Positions 36,050 to 49,481 of a stretch of DNA of 64,000 nt are shown one piece after another (positions within the stretch are counted from its first letter, which is position 1; every line of letters starts with the position of its first letter). A program made the translations under genes and the position numbers. The notes below the pieces were generated by a model that saw only the letters and a program-made list of their open reading frames with translations, was not told the origin of the DNA and searched no databases. Source of the DNA: Loxodes magnus (taxonomy: Eukaryota; Ciliophora; Karyorelictea; Loxodida; Loxodidae); assembly GCA_946699065.1 (NCBI GenBank), contig CAMPDV010000710.1:62001-126000 (forward strand), in the 5' to 3' direction.

Positions 36050-39000
36050 TAACATTAATTATCTTGCTTAGCAAAAATAATTAAGGCTTATGATTGAAGA
36101 TATCTATTTTGGTTAGAGAACTTATTAAAGCAGCTTATAGTTATAGCAATAAACCATTATATCATTAAATATGAATCTTCTTTTTTAATTTCATTTTACT
36201 TTCAGCTTCCTAAACCTTTATTTAAATAAAAGGTATTTAAGTACTAGCATTTCATAGATATATGACTTAACTTTTGTTTGCTCACTAATTAAATAAATAA
36301 TAGAAAAGCTATAAAAGCTTGTTTCCTTATATTTTTCTTAAAAAAGCTTCAAAATTAAAATAATATATTTTCTATTTATTCAGCATAGTCAATAAAAATT
36401 ATCTCTTTAGGTTTGAAGGAAACTTTAGCTTTGATACTTAGAATAATATTTTCAACAAAATAAGAGAATTGAAAGTAAAACTGCGTGAGGATTAAAGGAA
36501 AAATATGCATAAAACTAAAAGAGTAACTAAACTAAATAAATGTTGATAATATTAGATAATTATCTTCTAAGTAAAGAAAACTTCAACAGCTATTCATAAA
36601 ATTAATAAACTATAATAAATAATATATATCACTAATAATCTAATGCAAGCTTATTTTCATTTAGCTAATTTTAATTTAAAGTTATTAACTTCTTAAATTA
36701 AAATAATTATAAAAGAAGCCAATCAACTAAAAAATTAGTGTTTATCACTTTAGAATTTCTATAAAATTAAATTATCAGATAATTAAGAAAATAAGGTATT
36801 GGGGAATCAAATTTAATTTTCACTTATAAAAATAAGGATAAGTTACTAAGTATATTTATTAGAAAAAAATAGAAGCTATTATTTGAAAAATTACAATACT
36901 TTTTAATCTCTAAGAATTAGCTTTTAATACAAAAATTGAAAATTTAAATAAATGCAAATCAAACAAATAATTAATTTTTAAATGGTATAATAATAGCCAA
37001 ATTAATAAATAGTTGAAGATAAGTAAAGCATTCTCTTTATGCTAAACATTTATCTATAATAAGTTCATTTTAAATAATTTTTCAATAGAAGCGTGAACAT
37101 GAAAGTTATTTAGAAAGTTTTAGTGCCTTTTTAATTAAGCTTTTTATTTTTATATCATCTTTTCTTACCTATTTTACTCATCTACATGTAAAGCACAGAG
37201 AATTTAAATTTGTTAATTTTATGTTTTATTGAAAAAAATAATTACAGCACTAGAATAAAAATTTTAGAAATATGAATAAACTAAAACCTAAAGAGAAAAA
37301 ATTGTAGAAATTAATTAATTTTATAAATAAACTAAAAATAAAATAATAGTAGTTAAGTTAGTTTTCTTCATATAAAGATAACCAAGGAAAAGTATAGAAG
37401 CGTTAAAATTACTAAGCAATAAATCAAAACCATAGCTTACTTTGATTCTTTTCCAACTTTTTCGTCTGAATTATCTTACTCAGTCACTTCTATATTTCCA
37501 TATAAATGAAGTGATGAGTTAGTGAAATTTTTGTCGTCGGGATTTAGATATTAACTTGACTAAGATTTTTATGTGCTTTCTTCACTTATTGTACCCAGAC
37601 TGGAAAACGAGCTTTAATAAAGCAATTATGAACTTTCTTATTTCTATTAATAGAATATTTTATTTTTATTAGATGCTTTGCTCACACAAACTTCTTGGAA
37701 GGTGTTCAAATTTGTGCAGCTAAAATTACTCCTTTCATATGTATTAGATACTAAATTCTACATACTAGAACTCATAATTTCCTTTTATTAATTCTTACTT
37801 TATATAAGAGTCTTTACATGGTCTTGAAATTAATCCCCTAATGATTTTTATCTCTCAGTGGAACTTACTTTACATACATTCAATTGCTTGTTTAAATAAA
37901 ATCTTTCATTTAAAAAGTTAAGATTCTATTTTTCAGTAAGTTAATAACTCATCTCTAGCTATTTTTATTCATGTTTATGCTTTTAGTGCTTTTCTTCTTA
38001 ACTTATAAAGGAATTTCATTCTTATTCTTAATTAGACTTGGAAAGCTTCCTATTAGCGACTTATTTTCCTAATTTTTAGTAACTTAAACAAAAAGATTTT
38101 GAACTAAGCTTATGGGCTAAATTGCTATTCCACATTTTTATTATAAAAAATAATGATTTGATGTATTTATAGCTAGAAATTTCAATAATTAATAGATAAT
38201 GCTTATAAACTTTAAATATGAAGTTTAAATTAAGGGTTAGTAGCTTTTATAATTCAAAAGTATAATAAAAAGCATAAGCATACTAGTTTATTTACTCTAA
38301 GACTTAGTTTTCTGCTAAGCTTAAAAGAATTGAGAGTTAATTTACTAGATATTTATAAAATAATACTAAATTTAGAAAAACTAAACATCTGCTTCACCTG
38401 GTATCTACAATGCTTTACATTCTATTTAGAGTTACATAAGAAATAAATGATTCTTATATCCAAAGGAATTTATAAGTAGAGACTTATAAATAAATTAGAA
38501 AGCATCATATAATAAATTTAATTTAAAGCTTATATAATTTAAATAACTAGGCATTCTTTAGTTTTTATGCTAAATCTCTAATATTAAGTATTCTGGATAA
38601 AATATAGTAAGAGTAAAGGCTTTAAATTTAAATTAAGATACAATTATAAAATAATAAAAATAGACGATATTAATTAGATAGAGATAATAATGCTTATGTA
38701 TTTTATAACTATCTGCATATAATTAAATTGTCAACTTATTGCTATATATAATAAATCTGCTATATGAATATTAATGCTTGCATAATTTAAGTTTACACTA
38801 TTTTGTTAAATGCAAAGTAGCCAACTGTCAGATTTTACAAAGGTTAAATTTTAAATTATTTTGATTATTAACTAAGATTAGTGAATTAATGAATAGATTG
38901 AGAGTGATAATTATGATTATTGCATCTTAGATATTTTATGAAAAATTAAATTAAACTTAATATTGGTATGAATACAAAGAGATGACAGGTTTAATTAAAA

Positions 39001-39500
39001 AGTCTAAAATATTTTTCTTTATAAGCTTTTCAAATGAAACAATCGTATAAAAGTGCAGGTAGGAATTTTTTATATAATAGAATTTATTACTTATGATTGA
39101 ATTTTCATAAGGATACCAGTTAAACTTAATACTTTATTGGTTCATAAATTTAAATATTATCACTAAAACATAAATTAAGAGGAAATTATTATTAAGAATA
39201 CTATCATTTCTTAATAATAGATTCTTTAACTAATTAATATATGTTAAGCAGCTTCTTGAAATAATAAATGCCTTATATAAGATATTGCTTAATATATTTA
39301 AAGATAATTAATAAACAACTTAAATAACTTAATAATTTTAATAGCTTAATGAAGATAAATGATTGAAGTAGAAGCAAATAATGCATATTAAACTTTAATT
39401 TAAGTATTATGTATTTTATTGCTTTAGCTCTATATATTTTAGTTATATTATGATGAATCCTTTTAAATTGGCTTGCATATATTTATTGTTTTTAGTTGCT
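36050..39500 (-). repeat. Family R unit, inverted copy 37
   Basis: It matches copy A (about 1,100-4,500) on the opposite strand, including 38,815-38,850 against 2,165-2,200. It carries the gene at 37.35-38.2 kb. 36.1-37.3 kb is the downstream flank and 38.2-39.5 kb the upstream flank; neither holds another supported gene. 39.5-40.15 kb is unassigned. Confidence 0.65.
37352..38215 (-). CDS. Family R conserved protein, copy 37
   Basis: Minus-strand homologue with an intact core frame: YNKNVEQQF, SRQQEAFQVQLRIRMKFLYK, LLTYWKIESQLFKWK, WEIKIIRG, SYIKQELIKGNYEF, YNKWRKHIKILVKLI, ITSFIWKYRSDWV and a YGFDLLLSNFN tail. TGA encodes Trp in TYW, FKWK (37,906-37,908), WEIK (37,855-37,857) and NKW (37,582-37,584). 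Spacings of 51 and 273 nt between the last three equal those in copy A. Several Gln positions are TAA/TAG in one copy and CAA/CAG in another. No known domain. Confidence 0.75.
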
Positions 39501-40149
39501 TATTTATTCTTGCTATATTATATAAACCTAATTAAATTTAATAAGGAACCATACTTTTTAAATGTAACATCAATACCTTTTTTATCTAATAATTTTTGTT
39601 ATTTGATTTGATTTAAATATAAGAGATTTAATTATATTAATATATTATGAAATATATTTTAACAATATTTATAAATACTTTTTCTAATTTAATATATATA
39701 AATTATTCTAAATATAATAAATATTTAGTTATATTTATTTTTATCTATATTATACTATAGTAGTAATTCACATATATCTTATAATATCTTTATTACAGCT
39801 TTAGAATATTCTTAAAAGCATTTCTAATATATTAATTACATTTACTTAATAATTTAATTTACATTTGTTTATATTATCCTTAGTATATTCTTAAATTAAC
39901 AGATTAATTATTTATTATATTAAACATTTTTATTTTAAATATTTATTTATTTTTATTAAAATTATCCTAGAAATAAAATAAATTATAATATATTTATTTT
40001 TATTATTTCTCCATTTAATATATTTTAAATATTATATTTTTATTATTTTTCTATTTCACAAAAAATAATCCTTTTTCCAATCAAGGAGAAGTCAAGCAAT
40101 ATCTAATAATTCAATTTTGCATAAAAGATTAAAAAATAGTTTTAAACTT

Positions 40150-41390
40150 TCAATTTATTCTAAAAGAACTATGTAAGTTAAAGAACATGCTTAAAGTTAA
40201 ATATCTGATATTCAAATTTTGTGGCATTTTTTTTGAGAATATAAAAGATTTAAAAGAAGCAGTCAAAGCCTTTCAGTTTAATATTTTTAAAATTATTAAA
40301 TTTATTTAATCTAAAAAGGATATTAAAAGTTTATATTTTTTAAATGAAAGCCTAAAATCTTAAAATATAATAATAGTAAAAATTAAATAATTGAAAAATT
40401 AATGAAAGTAACTTAGAAAGAAATTATAAAATATAAACATCAGAGCAAAATCTATTCATTAATGAGAATATAAATAAAAGAGGTTAATAGACGATATCAA
40501 AAAAATACTCATAAAATTATGAAAACTACAAGGGAGAAAATAAGAAAAAGCAAATATTTAGATTAAGATTAAGCTTTAATAGAATAATTAATAAATCCAT
40601 AAGAAATTTGACAATAAAAAGGTAATTAAGATTCTAAATTTCTTTAAGATTATTCAATTAAAATAACTTAGATTTAAGAATTAAAAAGCAAAATGATTTA
40701 AAATTAATATAATGAAAGAATAGCTATCTAAAAATTATAGCTAAAAGACATATAAATATTATAAATTTATAAATAATAAGATTAAGTTAAAATAAATTGT
40801 AAATTACGCTTTTAGTTATTTTTATTTATTCTCTTCCTTTTAAATTTAATGTTAGATACATGTCTTATTTGTGGATATAGCTAAATTAAATGTCAAAACT
40901 CCCCAGGATACTTCTTTGCAGACACCTAATATGCCTAAAATGATTTTTTGATAGTTCAAACTGGTAAAAAAGATCAGATTTCAATAATATTTACCTTAAT
41001 TCTAATAAGAACCACTGAATGTTAATATTTTTTCTGTTTGGATCAATACAATAAACCTTAAAGTTAGCTTAAGATTTATACAGCGATCTATAACCTTGCT
41101 AGCAAAGCTTAATTAAAAATAAGATAATATATAGTGAAATAGACAAAACTAAATTAAAAGACTAACTCATTAATAAGCCTAACCTTAATAAAAAGGATAA
41201 ACATAAACCAACATCTAGAATAAACAAGGCTTAAACATACGGAATATTTAAGTCTAGAAAGAAAAAAATAGAAAAATGTATGGAAATTATATCTCTCAGT
41301 AAGTTTATGAAAAAATAGAATCTGCAAGGAAAAGTTTTGAAGTTAACTTTGAAAGCAACAGTAAAGAAAGTTTAATAGATCACTAAAATA
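40150..41390 (+). pseudogene. Family S fragment (empty site for element G)
   Basis: Starts with a degraded family N-terminus near 40,215. It carries the uninterrupted target sequence TTTTTAAATGAA near 40,340, then the coiled coil and EIW (TGA) segment, and a decayed IESARKSFEVNFES segment matching NSVRKYLEANFVV. It stops abruptly at about 41,390 against the tRNA-bearing segment. Confidence 0.5.
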
Positions 41391-42182
41391 ATTTGATGAT
41401 CATAATAAAATAGATAATTTAATTTTATAATATTTGCTTAGCATTGAAGCTTAAAATAAATATATAATCTAACTAACTTAATAAAATAAAAAATATATTA
41501 AACAAATATAGAAATAAGCAAAATTATTATTATATAAACCTTCTAAAATAAATTATTCATCAACTATAGTTATTTATTTTTTTGCAAATTAATTTAGATT
41601 TAATTGTGAAAAAATAATTTAATAATAAAATGTAATAACCTACTGAAAGAAAGTTTTTATTTTAAGAATTATTAAAACGAGTAAATAAGGATATAAACTA
41701 ATAAGCTATTTAAATTATATAAAAATAAAATAAAAAATTATTTTATTTAAGTTTATAGCTTGAAAGTAATCAAAAGCTAAGAAAATAATAATCTTAGATT
41801 AATGAAATTTAACTTCTTAAATTTGAAAGAAAGAGATTATATTATCAATTAACCTTTTAATAAATTATTTTATGCTTAATTTCTATTTTAATACCAAATT
41901 CATCAAATCCAATATATAATTATTTTTTTAATGTAGAAATTTATATAATTATCATATTATAATTTCGAAATTAAAACTCAGTAAATTAGAAAAAATAGGT
42001 AGTGATTTAAAATAATTTGAGATTAAGAGGAAATGTATTACAAGTAAGCAATTTATTTATTAAAATATAAAATAAACTTTAATATTCAGATATTTGGAGT
42101 GATTTTTAAGTTAAAAAGATAAACTAACTTAGAATATTTGTCTTTCTCTTTTTAAGTTATACTGAGAATATAAATAAATGAA

Positions 42183-42254
42183 TGCCTCATGGTGTAACGG
42201 TTAGCACTTTGGACTTTAAATCCAGCAATCCGAGTTCGATTCTCGGTGAGGCAA
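42183..42254 (+). tRNA. Glutamine-type tRNA with anticodon UUA (reads UAA), copy 2
   Basis: Identical to the copy at 21,275 except that position 2 is G, restoring G2-C71, so the acceptor stem TGCCTCA/TGAGGCA is fully paired. Anticodon loop CTTTAAA, box A and box B as in copy 1. This is the better candidate for the functional gene. UUA reads UAA and, by wobble, possibly UAG. No tRNA for CUA or a Trp tRNA reading UGA was found in the window. Confidence 0.95.
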
Positions 42255-42258
42255 TTTT
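42255..42258 (+). terminator. Pol III T-run terminator
   Basis: Four T directly after the discriminator base. Confidence 0.7.
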
Positions 42259-43859
42259 GATTATTTAAAAAAATATTATAGATTAATAAAAATATACAGA
42301 CTTTAGTTTAACTATATATATAATTCTACTTAAATTATCTTAATATAAGCACTTAATTATATTTAGTTTAAAAATATTTTTATATATTTCTAACATTAAA
42401 ATGTATTCTAAAAACTAAATATACTTATTGATATACCAAGATTAAAATATTTTAAATTTTTTTGTCCGCAAACAACAAAAATAAAATAAACTGAATTTTT
42501 TTAACTTAAAAACTCAAAAAAGTGGAAAACTAAATTATGTATTTATCTTTTAATTAGTGCTTAAAAATATTAATAATAATTATCCTTATTTAGAACAAAA
42601 ATAACTAAAATAATGAAATTACTATACATTTAATTATAGTTATATTTCATTTAGATTTAAATTTATTTTACGTATAATCTAATTAAATTCTAATAAGATT
42701 ATAGTTATGTCTTTTTATCTAAATCTTAATAATTTAGATAAGTAATATTTTAATTATAAATATAATCTATACTTAGAAGTCTTTAGCATTTATAAATATT
42801 TTGAAGAAAGAGATTATCAAATACAGCATTTTTAGCTTAAATAATTCATAAAAGAAATAAATAAAATAAGAAACTTTAGGATTTAAAAAGGATGAAAAAG
42901 TAATAAAATTAGAAAATAAAAATTTATTGATGATCTAATTTAGCTTTAATTTTTTTATTTCTAATTTTTAAAGAAGTATAAATAGGAGTAATCAAAACAA
43001 CACACAAAAGTCATCCTAATTAAACAATTAAATTATAATTGTTTTATATTTTCACAATTTTTAAGATATATCTCTTTATGTTGCATAACCAAGAAAATGA
43101 AACTTAAGCTAAATATCTATTTATGGTAGATATGTTTATCATGTAAAATTATTATTGTCTTTTATCTCCTAAACGCAATTAGATTCATATAATTTTATCT
43201 TCATTATTTTTAATTAGCTTCTTTAATTAAAATAAGACAACTTTTGATGATATTGCTTTTCCTTTTTTTATTTATTTTAAAATTAGATTTTAGTCAAATT
43301 GAAAAAAGTTTCTTATTATTAAAGGGATATTACTATTTTCTAAAAGGATAGATCCATTAATATTTTTAAAATATCATATTAATGAACTTATAGCAGGAAT
43401 GAATAGAATTGCTCTATTATTAATTTTTCTTTAATTTATAGATATTAATTTAGCAACTCATTGGTAGTTTCTACTAAACTAAATTTAGTTATAATTCTTT
43501 AATTTTTCTTATAGAAGACTTTAAGTAATTATTTAGGAATAACATTTAAGATTTATTGTACTTGAGCAGATTAAACTAGTTATATATCACAGCCTTATTC
43601 ACTTAATTAATGTGTTAACTTAATTTAGCTTTTATTAAAGTATACCTAAAATTATAAAACTTAGTTACATTTTATCCTTAAAGAGTCTTGTATATAAAAA
43701 GAATTACTTATTTAAAAGAAAATATGCTATTTATAGCTCTTAATTTATAAAGGTAATAAGCTATTTTATATTCATTATTTAGATTTATCTAGTCATCTTA
43801 GCTTCTTTTTTAAACAATTTATTAAGTCAAGATAAGTATTAATATCAGTGGATTTTTCA

Positions 43860-44260
43860 AGTACAAAATCTAACTATTCTTTAGCTTTATATTTTTCTCT
43901 ATTGCTTTAGTATCTTTAAAGACAGATGAGATAAAATTTAAAAGAACTGCATAACAGTATAATTTATTTAAGATAAATTATTAAAGCAGACTAACTTTGG
44001 CATCTAAAGCCTTAATCATGTGCTTATGCATTTATAGTTGTTTTAACTCTATTTTTTTAGTTATATTTTGATGGCTTCATGCTTTATTTATCTTTTATTA
44101 TTGCTTATTTTTCTTGCAAAAGTATATGGATCTACTTTAACTTAATTAACAAATATAATTTAAAGTGAAATATCTAATAAAAGCTTTTACCTTTCCTTTT
44201 TTATATATCTTTAATTATTTTAGAATAATTAAAGTTAAGTAATCAATTTTAATTTGAAAG
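43860..44260. repeat. Segment inverted relative to copy A
   Basis: Here CTTTAAAGACAGAT (43,915) corresponds to the reverse complement in copy A (ATCTGTCTTTAAAG near 1,717). Sequence to the right matches 33,060-33,300 and 39,330-39,500. Relative to the adjacent gene, copies 31 and 37 have the copy A orientation, so the inversion belongs to copy B. Confidence 0.55.
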
Positions 44261-45469
44261 TAAAAGAAACTAATTATTTGAGTGTTTGGTATAGCTTATG
44301 TCTTAGTTAAGTTAATTTAAGAGATAAAGAAGATAAATAAGTATATATTAATTAATAATCAGATTATTACTAAGATGTAAGAGTACCTTTTATCATAGTT
44401 TTCTTAATATACGTTTTAGGGATAATATTTAAATTTATGAGTCTCATAAAATATTAAATTTTCTTAGAAATCAGTGAGTAACTTATGAAGCTTCAATCGA
44501 GAATAAAGATTATAACAAATAAAAAATAAAATCTCTAATTATAGATGATTTTTTTAATTTTAAAAGCTTATAAAGAAAATATTTAAGACTTTTGAAGCAA
44601 ATCTTTCATTTCATTTATGCTTATATCAATATTTAGTTTATCATATTTAGTTTATCTTTATTTTTCATAAGAGTATCTGAGATGCAAGTATCGCTAAAAA
44701 ACACTTTCAATCTAATTATTATTTTTACTAATCTTCGTTTTTAATCCAATATAATTAAAATTTACCTTTGCAAATTCTTACAGTTTGTAGCTTTGCTTAT
44801 AATTAAATTTTGATAAACTTAAAATTATGCAAATATTAATAGTTATAGTAGCAGATTTATTATATTCAAGCAATAAATTTACTAGGGTAGATATTTATAA
44901 AATACATAGGTACTTTTATCTCTATCTAATAAATACTATTAAGGAGACTTTTATTATTTTATAATTGTATCTTATATTAAATTTAAAAGCTTAACTCTTG
45001 TTAGTATTATCTAGAAATACCTTAATATTTATGAGATTAAGTAATTAAAAGTATGAATACCATATCAGTTAAATTGGATTTCTTTATAATTAAATTTATC
45101 TTAAGATGCTTTTTAATTTATTTATATATCCCTATTTTATCTATTTCTTTAATTGTAAACTATCATTCAATTCTGTAAATCTAGTTAAAGTATATAGCAT
45201 TCCAAATTCCAAATAAAAAGATTCTTATTATCTCTATAAATCTAAAGTTAATTTATAAATGTTTAGTAATTAGCTATCACAGTATTTAAAGCTTAAGCAG
45301 AAAATTAAATCTTAATGCTAATAAGCTACTTTGCTATTGCTATTATTGTATTTCATATTTATGAAATACAAAGGTTATTAGTCCTAGACTTTAAACTACA
45401 TATAACTATTAACTTAGTAATAATTATCAACTAAATTATTAAATTGCTAGCTATAAATTCATCTATTCA

Positions 45470-46290
45470 TTACTTTTATAATAAAAATGTTGAAAAATCA
45501 TTTAACGCATAGCCTTAGTTCAAAATCTGTATGCTAGAAATACTAGAGTTTTGGAAAAGGAGTCGCTAATCGAAATCTTTCAAAGACTAATTAAGAATAA
45601 AAATGGCATTCCTCTGTAAGTTAAGAAGAAAGAAACTTGTAGCATTAGCATGAGAGGATCTAGCAAGAGAAGAGTAATTTACTTACTGAAAATTAGAAAT
45701 TAAATCTTTAAAATCAAAGATTTGACTTAAGCAAACAATTAAATATATGAAAAGTAAGTTCTAATGAGAGATAAAAATCATAAGAGGATAATTCTTTAGG
45801 TAGAGTAAAGAATCTTAAAGAAAGTAGAAATTAATAAAAGGAAGTTATGAGTGCTATTATGTAGAATCTAGTATCTACAACATTTAAAAGGAAAATATTT
45901 AGCTGTACAAATTTGAATTCCTTTCAAGACGTTCGTGCAAGCAAAGCATCTAATAATGATTGGATATTCTATTAGTAGAAACAATAAAATCCATCATTAC
46001 TTTATTAGTACTCCTTTTCAAGTCTAGGTACAATAAGTGAAGAAAGCACGTAAAAATCTTAGTCAAGTTAATAATTATCTCCCAGTGACAGAATTTTCAC
46101 TAGCTTATCACTTCATTTATATGAAAATGAAGATAAAATTGAGTAAGCGAGATCTTAGGAAAAAGTTGAGGAAGAATCAAATTAAGTGAGGCTATTGATT
46201 TCCTGCCTAGTAATTTTAACAGTTTTCTACTTTTGCTCGGTGATCATAATATGAAACAACTTAATTATTAACTTTTATTTTTATTTTGTC
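45470..46290 (+). CDS. Family R conserved protein, copy B
   Basis: Plus-strand homologue of 2729-3640 with an intact core frame. It shows YNKNVEKSF, LRIKMAFLCKLRRK, TYWKLE, WEIKIIRG, YNKWRKHVKILVK, FIWKWRQNWV and a SEAIDFLPSNFNSF tail ending MKQL. TGA is Trp at 45,687 (TYW), 45,765 (WEIK) and 46,038 (NKW); the 273-nt spacing is kept. FKWK is altered to LKSK here. One base is missing relative to copy A near 45,465, so the upstream extension is out of frame. The 3293-3510 equivalent is nearly identical in nucleotides, whereas flanks are less similar. Confidence 0.75.
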
Positions 46291-48729
46291 AATTAAATGA
46301 ATTCTTCACCATATATTTTCTCTGTATTTTGCAGTTTATCTATATACTCTAAAGATTATACTTTGTGCAATAATTAAATTTGGTAATAAAAATTAAATAA
46401 CAATAAATTTTAAATGGCTATATCATAAAATCCTTTTATCAATTTCATGTAGAGGATTATAAAAACATGTAAGTTAAGAAGGTAAAAAGGTAACAGAATT
46501 TTAAGTCCTAAAATGTTAAAACTTGCTATAGAACTTTATATTATGCTTTTTTTGATAAGATAAATCTTTAAAATAAACTTACTATAGATAAATGTTTAAT
46601 ATTAAGAAAATTTTTAACTATATCCTATTTATTTATTTTGATTTTCATATATCATAAAAAAATAATTATTTGATTTTTATTATTTTAGCCTTTCGATTTA
46701 ATTAGTTTAAAGCTAATATTAATATGATCAAAGGTAATTTTATTTTAATTTTAGCTTATATCTTTATAATAAATATACTTGGTAGTTTAGCTTCATTTTA
46801 GAAGTTAAAACCAAAGTATGATTTTCCACTACCTCTTTTCTTAATTTGATAATTTAGCTTTGCTACAATTTTAAAGTGATAAAATATTTATTTTTATATT
46901 TCCTTTATTATTACTTTAATGAGAGAAGATTTAATTTAAATGAAAATAACCTAAATGAAAATAAGCTTCTTTTAGATTAGTAATAGTGATATAAAGTATT
47001 TAATATGACTTATTTATTTATAAGAGACTACTTAAATTAGTTTTCTTTACTTTGGAGATATTTATTTAAAATTATAAACACTATGATAATAGTTCACTCT
47101 TACACTTTAAAAATTTATTTAACTGTATATAAGTTTATATTCCATATAGAGATATTATTCCTAGAAAACAGAAATAGAGTTTCATTAAAAGATAAAGAAG
47201 ATATTCTTATTAACTTTTTTAAATATTAAATTTATTAATAAATTTGAAGCATTTTTAAGAAAACTTGAAAGAGATTAGCTTTCAAAGATTTAAAATTTTA
47301 AATCTTTATTTAGTAAGTAAAATATTATATCTATTCTGTGTAATGCTAGTATTCTAAAGCTTTTATAGAAATATAATATTGTTAGTGCTAAGGTTAAATA
47401 ATTATGAAGATTAAAGTTTTATGAATTAATAATTTATTATTTTAAAAGCTATTTTCAAAAATAATCTAACCAAATAGATATTAACAATCACTAGCCTAGA
47501 TCATCTTACTAGCAAATAGATTTTATAATTTTATTTAAAGATATATGGCTATATGCCATTGTATATTCTATTTATCTTGGTATATTAATTTAAATATCCC
47601 AGATATTAATTATAAAGCTAGTCTAATTTATAATTAAAAGCATAGATGCTGTTTATTAAGCTTTAGTTCCAAATGTTATTAATTTATATTTCTTACCAAG
47701 AGTATTTTATTATTAGTCTATTTGACTCTTTTTAACTTACAAGAATGATGTTATTTATTATCTATTTCTCCTTAATTTAACGTTAAAGTATCTTTAATGA
47801 CTTATTATTTTATTTTAAAAGCAGGTAAACTCTAGTTTGACTTTAGAAATATAGATGATAGTGCTTTAGCTAATAAATAAAGATTTATAGCAATGATATA
47901 ATCTATAATACTTGCCATCTTCTGAAATAATCTAGGAATATTGTAAATATTCTATCTTAAGCAAATTATAGAAAATTAATTATAATTAGTTAGCAAATGA
48001 AATATTAGAAGCATAATTAGAAATAATTTGTCTTACAAGAAATAAATCTGAAAATTGAATAAACCTCAGCTTTAGCTTTAAAGGTAAAATAGTTTTTAAT
48101 ATTATTTTAGTTTTCAAAGATATTTAGTAATTTAATAAACAAATTGAAACTATAAATTTATAATCCTTTAAAGCCTTTTATTAAATGTATTGTGACTTAT
48201 AGGCACTTTACTAATATCAATTAAAACAAAAATTACGATTTTTAGTTAATAAATATAATAGCTAAAAATAAGATAGATGCTTTACTTTTAGTTGATGTTG
48301 CTTTTTAAGCTAATTGAAGAAAACTTTGATAGTTTTTTTAATTTGAATAAATAGAAAAATTAAAAATGAAGCAGAAAACTTTTAAAGATAAAAAAATAAT
48401 ATTAGCAAGAAAATAAAGGCAAATAAATTCTTTAGAATTAAATGATTTCTGCATTTTACTAGACATTGTTTATAGAATAAAATATTTAGTTAAAATTAGA
48501 GTATAATAAACTAAAATAAATAAAGAAAAGAGTAACCTTAATAGAAATATTTACTTTATATATTTTATTAAGTTTTAAAGCAAACCACTCTTATGTTTTC
48601 TAACAATTGCTATTTTGCATTTGATTTTTAATTAGATTTTCTAAAATCTCAAATTTAATTACCTTACCAAATTTCCTAAAATTTGAATAAGGTATAAACA
48701 AGAGCGAATTATTATAATATATATATAAA

Positions 48730-49467
48730 ATGGCTTCTAAGAAATAACAGAACTTTGAACAAAACAGTTAAACAGGAAAATAATCTAAAAAATAAAAAAA
48801 CGAAATAATTACAATGAGTGAAAGTGAGAAATATGATTGATATGACGAACATTAACCACTTGGAAATCCAGAACTAAAAAAACTTCCGACACAAACTCAA
48901 ATAGAAATATTATCTAAGTCATTAAAAGAGTTTATGTTTAAAAATAGATACCTCACTGATAAAGTAGAAAAATTAGAAAAACTAATAACGTCTTTACTTG
49001 AGAAACAATATTAATCATCATAAGAAATAGAAAAAAACCTGGAACAAAGAATTCTTTAAATTTAATAATAAATTCAGGTAAAGCCATTTTCGATTTAACA
49101 GAATTAATAAGATCCTATGGAAATAGAAAATGAAGCCTCAAATTAAAATAAAAAGTAAACGTTTATTTAAAATAAGTAGTAAATTTAAATTAAATAAGTG
49201 CTACAGGAATAATAGTTTAAAAGAAGAATAAAATGCTACGTGTGCAATAAATAACACCAATGAAAATACTGCTACTAACTAAGCGAAATTTAAAGAAAGA
49301 ATAAATAAGATATTTTTAGAAAACTATTTAGGATATATCCAACATAGAGCGGAAACATTTATAGAAAAAAATTCTTTAATTCAAATCTTAATCCTTGGAG
49401 AAATAATTAGGAACGCTACATGCAAGATGAAAACTATTCAGAATATTAAAGGATGGTGCGCTAATGA
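48730..49467 (+). CDS. Intact gag-like protein with coiled coil and zinc knuckle
   Basis: From the ATG at 48,730 one frame runs 245 codons to the TGA at 49,465, or about 50 codons further if that TGA is Trp too. A Lys/Gln-rich start is followed by an acidic segment with Trp37 as TGA (48,838), then a coiled coil at about residues 75-115 and DPMEIE at residue 128. A knuckle C169-YV-C172-NKQ-H176-QWKY-C181 follows, whose Trp178 is TGA (49,261). Spacing is CX2CX3HX4C, one residue shorter than usual. Many Gln are TAA/TAG, others CAA. Under the standard code the region is riddled with stops, so it is evidence for the altered code. Probable role: nucleic-acid-binding structural protein of a retroelement. 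Confidence 0.8.
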
Positions 49468-49481
49468 AGTGCTACACCGCC
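49451..49481 (+). repeat. Variant stem-loop with covarying stems
   Basis: GGTG-CGC, loop TAATGAA, GTG-CTA-CACC. The layout and 3' CTA bulge are those of the terminal stem-loop, but the stems consist of different, still complementary bases. Confidence 0.55.

Larger units (their letters stand above)
41393..43060 (+). repeat. tRNA-bearing duplicated segment, copy 2
   Basis: Counterpart of 20,585-22,000. It contains about 90 bp of extra sequence just upstream of the tRNA and more sequence downstream. Confidence 0.8.
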
